Origin: Sporosarcina sp. NCCP-2716
GTDB lineage: Bacteria; Bacillota; Bacilli; Bacillales_A; Planococcaceae
Assembly (NCBI RefSeq): GCF_023707985.1
Contig: NZ_BRCF01000001.1
Coordinates: 493,967 to 557,966, forward strand
Length of the DNA: 64,000 nucleotides
Reading direction: 5' to 3'
Of the stretch, positions 59,220-64,000 are shown one piece after another (the first letter of the stretch is position 1; every line of letters starts with the position of its first letter). The position numbers were made by a program, and so were the translations under genes. The notes under the pieces are model-generated. The model ran no database searches, was not told the DNA's origin, and was given only the letters and a program-made list of their open reading frames with translations.

Positions 59220-59246
59220 TGAAACTTATTCATAGACTGGATCGTT
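59220..59246 (+). promoter_or_regulatory. Possible ECF-sigma promoter of ltaS
   Basis: TGAAAC (59220-59225), 17 bases, CGTT (59243-59246). Spacing is one longer and the -10 one base off the Bacillus ECF consensus, so this is only a candidate. Confidence 0.3.
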
Positions 59247-59291
59247 AGTATAGACAGCGGCAACTTGAAGACGAAGAAAGGAAGAGATGGA

Positions 59292-61196
59292 ATGCGCAAA
59301 TTTCACTGGCCGAAATACTCAGTCCTGGCAATTGCTGTGCTCGCAACCTGGCTGACGACCTATTTCGGCTATTTAACGAGTTTCAATTTAAGCATCGACA
59401 ATATGATCCAGCAGCTGATCCTGTTCATCAACCCCCTCAGTTTCCTGCTGCTGATCTACGGAGCCGCCCTTTTCATAAAAACCGCGAAACGCCGGAATCT
59501 ATATATTTTATCCGTAAGTGTCATCACTTCTGTCATCATGTTTGCGAATGCGGTCTTCTACAGGTTCTTCAGCGATTTCATCACCATTCCGCTGCTGTTC
59601 CAGACGAGTAATTTCGGCGACTTGTCATCGTCGGTGACAGCGAACATCCACGGAGGGGACATTTTCTTCTTCACGGATGTCGTGATCATCGCGCTCGCTG
59701 TCAAGTATCTGCCGCAGCCGGCTGAGCCCGTCCGTCAGTTCAAGATGGGCCGCAGACTGTACTTCATCGCTACGGCGGCGCTGTTCATGGTGAACCTCGG
59801 CCTGGCGGAAGCGGAGCGTCCGCAGCTGCTGACGCGCAGCTTCGACCGCGAGCTGCTCGTGAAGAACATCGGGACATACAACTACCATATCTATGACCTG
59901 ATCGTCCAGTCGAAGTCACACGCACAGCGGGTGCTCGCTGACGGCAGTGAACTGTCGGAAGTGGAAAACTATGTCCATGCGAACCGGAAAGAGCCGAGTA
60001 AGGAAATGTTCGGCGCAGCCGAAGGGCGGAACGTGATCATCATTTCACTCGAGTCGCTCCAGAGTTTCGTCATAAACGAAGAGATGGACGGTCACGAAAT
60101 CACACCATTCCTGAATTCGCTGACGAAGGATCCGGATACGTACTACTTCGATAACTTCTATCACCAGACCGGTCTCGGGAAAACATCCGACGCGGAATTC
60201 ATCGTCGAGAACTCGATCTACCCTCGGAACGGAAGCGCTGTCTTCTTCACACACAGCGGCAACACGTACGACTCGATGTCCGAGAAATTCGGGGAAAAAG
60301 GTTATTTCACTAACGTGATGCATGCCAACAACCGCAGTTTCTGGAACCGTGACATCATGTACAAAGCGCTCGATATCGACAAGTTCTATGACGTCCAAAG
60401 CTATTCGATCGGAGAAGGCGAAGCGGTCAACTGGGGCATGAAGGATATCCCGTTCTTCGACCAGTCGGTGGACATGATGAAAGACATGCCGCAGCCGTTC
60501 GTTTCCCGTCTTCTGACACTGACGAACCATCATCCGTTCGACCTCGATGAGGAAGATATGCTGATTCCGCCATATACGTCGAATTCGAAGACGCTCAACA
60601 AGTACTTCCAGTCGTCGCGCTACCTCGACGAGTCCATCAAAGTGCTCTTCGACAACTTGAAGGAGAGCGGTCTTTACGACAACTCGATCATCGTCATGTA
60701 CGGAGACCATTACGGGATTTCCGAGAACCACAACAAAGCGATGGGCATGTATCTCGATAAGGAGCTTACTCCGTTTGACAACGCCATGCTCCAGAAAGTA
60801 CCGTTCTTCATCCATATTCCGGGTGAAGGCGGCGGTAAAGTGATGCACGAACTGGCCGGACAGATGGACATTCGTCCGACCGTCCTGAACTTGGCCGGCA
60901 TCGATGCAAAAGACGACCTGCAGTTCGGTTCGGATCTGTTCTCGGAGGAACACGAAAACTTCGTCATCTTCCGCGATGGCCGCTTTGTAACGGACAAATA
61001 TGTCTACGCCCACGAAGTGTGCTACGACACGGAGTCGGGTGAACCGACAGAGCTGGAACTGTGTGCGCCGTACATCGAGCGGGCTTCGAAAGAGCTTGAG
61101 TACTCCGACACGATCATCAATGGAGATCTGCTCCGTTTCAAGGACGGCCAGCAGCCTGCCGATGAAAACCAGCCGGAAATAACCGGGAAAGACTGA
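59292..61196 (+). CDS. ltaS: Lipoteichoic acid synthase (LtaS family)
   Basis: Polymerises glycerol phosphate from phosphatidylglycerol on the outer membrane face. The 634 residues have five N-terminal membrane helices (about 10-200) and an outer sulfatase-fold domain with EGRNVIIISLESLQSFV (metal Glu), the nucleophile Thr in TGLGKTSDAEF, and MYGDHYG with metal Asp/His. GAAAGGAAGAG places the start at ATG 59292. Matches the position of yqgS. Confidence 0.94.
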   Translation: MRKFHWPKYSVLAIAVLATWLTTYFGYLTSFNLSIDNMIQQLILFINPLSFLLLIYGAALFIKTAKRRNLYILSVSVITSVIMFANAVFYRFFSDFITIPLLFQTSNFGDLSSSVTANIHGGDIFFFTDVVIIALAVKYLPQPAEPVRQFKMGRRLYFIATAALFMVNLGLAEAERPQLLTRSFDRELLVKNIGTYNYHIYDLIVQSKSHAQRVLADGSELSEVENYVHANRKEPSKEMFGAAEGRNVIIISLESLQSFVINEEMDGHEITPFLNSLTKDPDTYYFDNFYHQTGLGKTSDAEFIVENSIYPRNGSAVFFTHSGNTYDSMSEKFGEKGYFTNVMHANNRSFWNRDIMYKALDIDKFYDVQSYSIGEGEAVNWGMKDIPFFDQSVDMMKDMPQPFVSRLLTLTNHHPFDLDEEDMLIPPYTSNSKTLNKYFQSSRYLDESIKVLFDNLKESGLYDNSIIVMYGDHYGISENHNKAMGMYLDKELTPFDNAMLQKVPFFIHIPGEGGGKVMHELAGQMDIRPTVLNLAGIDAKDDLQFGSDLFSEEHENFVIFRDGRFVTDKYVYAHEVCYDTESGEPTELELCAPYIERASKELEYSDTIINGDLLRFKDGQQPADENQPEITGKD

Positions 61197-61198
61197 TC

Positions 61199-61236
61199 AA
61201 AAGACCGCCGGGGCGATATGTCCCGGCGGTCTTTGT
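61199..61236 (+). terminator. Terminator after ltaS
   Basis: AAAGACCGCCGGGGC-GATAT-GTCCCGGCGGTCTTT, about 14 bp, followed by GTGT rather than a T run. Confidence 0.75.
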
Positions 61237-61258
61237 GTATCGGAAACGGACAAAGTAA

Positions 61259-61298
61259 AAACGCCCGCTGCAGAGAGGCAGTGGGCGTTCTTTTTTGG
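61259..61298. terminator. Second hairpin between ltaS and the DUF2759 gene
   Basis: AACGCCC-GCTGC and GGCAG-TGGGCGTT arms followed by CTTTTTTGG rightward. With the previous hairpin it gives a tandem terminator; leftward it could end the DUF2759 transcript. Confidence 0.75.
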
Positions 61299-61308
61299 AC
61301 TGATTCAA

Positions 61309-61488
61309 TTAGTGCAGGCTCGGCGGATACCCCTGGGTAACAATTGTAGCAATTGTAAAGGCACCAAAAATGACGGCCGCCAACAAGTTAAATACGATGC
61401 TGAGCAAGTTGCGCTCTTTGAATCCCTGGATGGTTCCTACGACAGCTAAAATTGCAATGAGACCAAAAATAACCATTAAAAGATTCAT
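61309..61488 (-). CDS. yqgW: DUF2759 membrane protein (YqgW family)
   Basis: A 59-residue protein with two membrane helices (about 3-20 and 32-52) joined by GTIQGFKERNLLS, the family's charged loop. GAAAGGAGTGTCATC places the start at 61488. The order ltaS, yqgW, yqgX, yqgY is that of B. subtilis. Function unknown. Confidence 0.82.
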   Translation of the reverse strand: MNLLMVIFGLIAILAVVGTIQGFKERNLLSIVFNLLAAVIFGAFTIATIVTQGYPPSLH

Positions 61489-61651
61489 AAATGATGACAC
61501 TCCTTTCAAAAAAGAACAGATGAATGCCTGGCTAGCAATACTCACCTTCTATTGTACTGTTTCACCTTCCGTTTGTCGAGCCGTAAACGTGACGATTGTT
61601 TGAATTCCTCAGCAGAATTTCGTATTCTAACAAAGAAGGGGGTCAATTCCG

Positions 61652-62287
61652 ATGAAAATTCAAACATTGCCGCTTGGACCTGTCCAGGCAAACTGCTACA
61701 TCCTCACCGACGATGCCGGCAACTGCCTGATCATCGACCCGGGGGAGGAAGCGGAAAAAATCGTACAGGCCGTCGAACAGGCGCACGCCGTTCCGGCAGC
61801 CATCCTGCTGACTCACGCCCACTTCGACCATATCGGCGCTCTTGAAACGATCCGGGAAAGGTATAAGGTGCCGGTCTATCTCCACGAACAGGAACGGACG
61901 TGGCTGAGGAACCCCGAGCTGAATGGCTCCGCGAAATACCCTGAGCTCAGCGCGGTCGTCTGCAGGCCTGCCGATCACCATATCCAGAAGGACGGGACGC
62001 TCGAAATCGGCCCTTTCACGGTCGAAACGAGACATACACCGGGCCACTCTCCTGGGAGTGTCTGCTACGTCTTCCATGACGACCGGTTTGCGATCGTCGG
62101 CGACACGCTCTTCAAGCAGAGCATCGGCCGTACTGACCTGCCAGGGGGCAACACGCACGAGCTGCTGACAGCGATCGAACGGCAGTTGCTGTCGCTCGAT
62201 GAGGATTATAAAGTCTACCCGGGGCACGGTTCGAAGACGACCCCGCGCCAGGAGATGGACAGCAACCCATTCCTGAACGGATTTTGA
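61652..62287 (+). CDS. yqgX: MBL-fold hydrolase (YqgX, glyoxalase II-like)
   Basis: A 211-residue metallo-beta-lactamase-fold hydrolase. Metal motifs: LTHAHFDHIGAL (HxHxDH), HTPGHSPGSVCY, GDTLFKQSIGRTDLPGG and a final His in YPGHGSKTT. These resemble glyoxalase II and persulfide dioxygenase-like families, and the substrate cannot be read. AAGAAGGGGGTCAATTCC precedes the ATG. Confidence 0.9.
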   Translation: MKIQTLPLGPVQANCYILTDDAGNCLIIDPGEEAEKIVQAVEQAHAVPAAILLTHAHFDHIGALETIRERYKVPVYLHEQERTWLRNPELNGSAKYPELSAVVCRPADHHIQKDGTLEIGPFTVETRHTPGHSPGSVCYVFHDDRFAIVGDTLFKQSIGRTDLPGGNTHELLTAIERQLLSLDEDYKVYPGHGSKTTPRQEMDSNPFLNGF

Positions 62288-62295
62288 ATGAAAAT

Positions 62296-62326
62296 AAAAA
62301 AACAGCCGGATATTGGCTGTTTTTTT
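62296..62326. terminator. Bidirectional terminator between yqgX and yqgY
   Basis: AAAAACAGCC-GGATATT-GGCTGTTTTT with A and T runs on its two sides. Confidence 0.9.
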
Positions 62327-62329
62327 GTG

Positions 62330-62572
62330 TTAGTGTCCCGCTCCCGGAACGTGGATGAACGTTGCGTAATACGTAAACCCGACAGTGAAGATCATCAAGT
62401 ACGCGCCGAACATGTACAAGTACATTCTTTCCGTAAGCTTCATGTAGCCGAGCAGCATGAAGAAGATCGTGCTTGCTACAAATAATAGTGCGACCTGGTC
62501 CATGTGACCGACAAAAAACATCACTGCGAAAATCCCTGTCCAGAAACCACACAGCTTGAACATATTATCCAT
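62330..62572 (-). CDS. yqgY: DUF2626 membrane protein (YqgY family)
   Basis: An 80-residue protein with three hydrophobic helices (MFKLCGFWTGIFAVMFFVGH first), a conserved YMKLTERMYLYMFGAY middle and a short His-containing tail. Matches DUF2626/YqgY in length and neighbourhood. GGAGGGACGCACTT precedes the ATG. Function unknown. Confidence 0.85.
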   Translation of the reverse strand: MDNMFKLCGFWTGIFAVMFFVGHMDQVALLFVASTIFFMLLGYMKLTERMYLYMFGAYLMIFTVGFTYYATFIHVPGAGH

Positions 62573-62613
62573 AAGTGCGTCCCTCCTTACAACAATACAA
62601 TAAACTCCTTTTC

Positions 62614-62642
62614 ATTATAAAGGATAGTGCTGTCAAATGTAA
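62614..62642 (-). promoter_or_regulatory. SigA promoter of yqgY
   Basis: Reading leftward: TTACAT (62642-62637), 17 bases, TATAAT (62619-62614). A TTGACA at 62636-62631 is only 11 bases from the -10 and so not the -35. Confidence 0.55.
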
Positions 62643-62706
62643 ACTCCAAGTGGGGCGGAGGTGTGACAGAACGGTGAGCTGCTGTTCATGAATGACGGTT
62701 TAGGGC

Positions 62707-63060
62707 GGTCACTAAGGGGAGACTCTGGTGCCCGTGTCGCGTGGGAATTGTGTTGATCGGTCACTAGGGGGCGTCTCTATTGCCCGGGCAGCGGGGAAAA
62801 TGTGTCGGCCGGTCACTAGGACGAGCTTCTATTGCCCGGGCAGCGGTAAAACTGTGTTGCCCGGTCACTAAGGGGAGTCTCTATTGCCCGGGCAGCGGTA
62901 AAACTGTGTTGCCCGGTCACTAAGGGGAGTCTCTATTGCCCGCGCATCGGGAAAACTGTGTTGCCCGGTCACTAAGGAGAGTCTCAACTGCCCGGGCGGC
63001 ACGAAAACCGCGTCGCCGGTCACTAGGGCACCACTCGACTGCCAAAACAGCCAGCTAAAC
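62707..63060. repeat. Seven-copy 52-bp tandem repeat array, non-coding
   Basis: Units starting GGTCACTA occur at 62707, 62759, 62811, 62863, 62915, 62967 and 63018; six steps of 52, 52, 52, 52, 52 and 51 bases. Each begins GGTCACTARGG and most carry TGCCCGGGCAGCGG and AAAACTGTGTTGCC. Central copies are nearly identical, while the outer ones are worn. Because 52 is not a multiple of three, the array cannot be a repeated protein. Together with the comGA promoter it fills the only stretch over 600 bases without a gene (62573-63210). Confidence 0.95.
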
Positions 63061-63110
63061 TGTCCTTTAAATTGTTCGACAATTGAGTTTTTATACCCCT
63101 ATGCGTACCC

Positions 63111-63162
63111 AAAATACGGGTTTATCAAAAAGTATTCCTTTTTTGGAATTGACTGCTATACT
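63111..63162 (+). promoter_or_regulatory. comGA promoter region with ComK-like boxes
   Basis: AAAATACGGGTTT (63111-63123) matches 7 of 8 bases of the ComK half-site AAAA-N5-TTTT; a weaker second box, AAAA-GTATT-CCTT, starts at 63128. TGCTATACT (63154-63162) is an extended -10 without a good -35, as expected for an activator-dependent promoter. Confidence 0.55.
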
Positions 63163-63210
63163 GTGGGCAAGACATAAAGCGGTCTTGTGTCCGAGAAAGA
63201 GGGGTGTGCA

Positions 63211-64000
63211 TTGGAAACCCAGGACAATATCATCGAACATAAGTGTTTTCAGCTGCTGGAACGAGCGATCGAGGACGGTGCGACGGATATCCATCTCGTG
63301 CCCGCAGGCGAAAGCTATGAAACTTTCCATAAGAAAAGCAGCCGGCTCGAACGGATTGGCGACATCCCCCCACAGCTTGCCGTCCGTATGATTTCGTTTT
63401 ATAAATTTCTATCTTCCCTCGACATCAGTGATCGCCGCAAACCCCAAAGCGGCTCTTTCCACAAACAATTCAACGATCAGAATTTCTCTTTCCGTATTTC
63501 AACCATTCCTTCCATTCACGTTAACGAAAGTGCGGTCATCCGCATCCAGCAGCACGACAGGATCGTGCCGCTCGACCAGCTGTGCCTTGACCCTGCATGG
63601 GCGGCGAAACTGAAAACGTCCATCGCCCAGCAGCAGGGCCTCTTCATGGTCAGCGGGCCGACGGGGTCCGGGAAGACGACGACCATCTATTCACTCACCG
63701 CCCATTGCGTCAATGAGCTGGGCAGGCATGTGATCACGCTTGAAGACCCCGTCGAAAATCCTCACCGCCACCTGCTGCAGATCCAGGTGAATGAACGTGC
63801 CGGCATGTCCTATGCCGCAGGCCTCAAAGCGATTTTGCGCCATTCCCCTGACGTCATCATGATCGGGGAGATCCGCGATGCGGAGACAGCGAAGATCGCC
63901 GTGCAGGCTGCATTGACCGGCCACTTGGTGCTGACGACCGTCCACGCGAAGGACGCAGCGGGCTGCCTGTACAGGATGATGGATTTTGGAGTGTCCGCGG
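63211..64000 (+). CDS. comGA: Competence ATPase ComGA, 3' truncated
   Basis: Secretion-type ATPase that drives assembly of the transformation pilus. The frame runs from TTG 63211 (after AGAGGGGTG) to the window edge without a stop, 263 codons. Visible motifs are Walker A GPTGSGKTT near residue 150, the Asp box ITLEDPVE, Walker B-like DVIMIGEIRDAETA and the His box VLTTVHAKDA. The C-terminal quarter is outside the window. It should be the first gene of the comG operon. Confidence 0.94.
   Translation, partial: METQDNIIEHKCFQLLERAIEDGATDIHLVPAGESYETFHKKSSRLERIGDIPPQLAVRMISFYKFLSSLDISDRRKPQSGSFHKQFNDQNFSFRISTIPSIHVNESAVIRIQQHDRIVPLDQLCLDPAWAAKLKTSIAQQQGLFMVSGPTGSGKTTTIYSLTAHCVNELGRHVITLEDPVENPHRHLLQIQVNERAGMSYAAGLKAILRHSPDVIMIGEIRDAETAKIAVQAALTGHLVLTTVHAKDAAGCLYRMMDFGVSA

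Noticed and set aside
62707-63060. CRISPR array
   Set aside because: The repeated unit fills the whole 52-base period. There are no distinct spacers between identical short repeats, and no cas gene is nearby.

Overview
The window is a GC-rich stretch of chromosome from a low-to-mid GC Firmicute (Bacillales). Gene order follows the Bacillus subtilis nadD (yqeJ) to comGA segment almost step by step: nadD-yqeK-rsfS-yqeM, comEA-comEB-comEC, holA, rpsT, gpr, spoIIP, lepA, hemW, hrcA-grpE-dnaK-dnaJ-prmA-rsmE-mtaB, rpsU, nfeD-floA, yqfC-yqfD-phoH-pgpH-ybeY-dgkA-cdd-era-recO, glyS, ccpN-ppsR, dnaG-sigA, cccA, trmK-nif3, ispH, cshB-nfo, zur, ispG, sodA, pbp, rpmG, yqgN, yqgQ, ltaS, yqgW/X/Y homologues, comGA. 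The base composition, the single-chain glycyl-tRNA synthetase and the znuCB-zur block point to a Planococcaceae-type lineage. The sporulation genes gpr, spoIIP, yqfC and yqfD say it descends from, or is, a spore former. The genus is an inference; no rRNA is present to settle it.

Layout. 1-5780: NAD synthesis/ribosome silencing genes, then the comE DNA-uptake operon. 5800-9500: DNA polymerase III delta, S20, spore protease and SpoIIP. 9600-20620: LepA and HemW, then the HrcA/CIRCE heat-shock operon running on into two rRNA/ribosomal protein methyltransferases and MtaB. 20700-24780: deoC, rpsU and a SigW-type membrane-protection operon (nfeD-floA-third gene). 24840-32320: a long tightly packed run from yqfC to recO. 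32350-34055: a leftward glycyl-tRNA synthetase with its T-box leader. 34056-41014: ccpN, ppsR, primase, SigA, an inserted membrane protein and acyl-CoA dehydrogenase, cytochrome c. 41154-49010: trmK-nif3, ispH, helicase, endonuclease IV, zinc uptake and Zur. 49083-51776: leftward isoprenoid and membrane genes. 51974-62572: phosphate-type transporter, SodA, a class B PBP, L33, folate enzyme, lipoteichoic acid synthase and several small conserved membrane proteins. 62707-63060: a seven-copy 52-bp non-coding tandem repeat array just ahead of comGA, which is cut by the window end.

Most genes are housekeeping and orthologous placement is strong. Regulatory DNA is unusually readable: CIRCE before hrcA, a SigW promoter before nfeD, a glycine T-box before glyS, a perfect cre at the acyl-CoA dehydrogenase promoter, a Zur box on the znuC promoter, ComK-like boxes before comGA, and many intrinsic terminators, several shared by convergent genes. 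The observations most worth pursuing are the 52-bp repeat array, the comEC reading frame that has no standard start codon ahead of its first membrane segment, the cre and TTTGTGA sites around the acyl-CoA dehydrogenase and cytochrome c genes, and a pair of unassigned membrane proteins, one carrying a MltG/YceG-like fragment.
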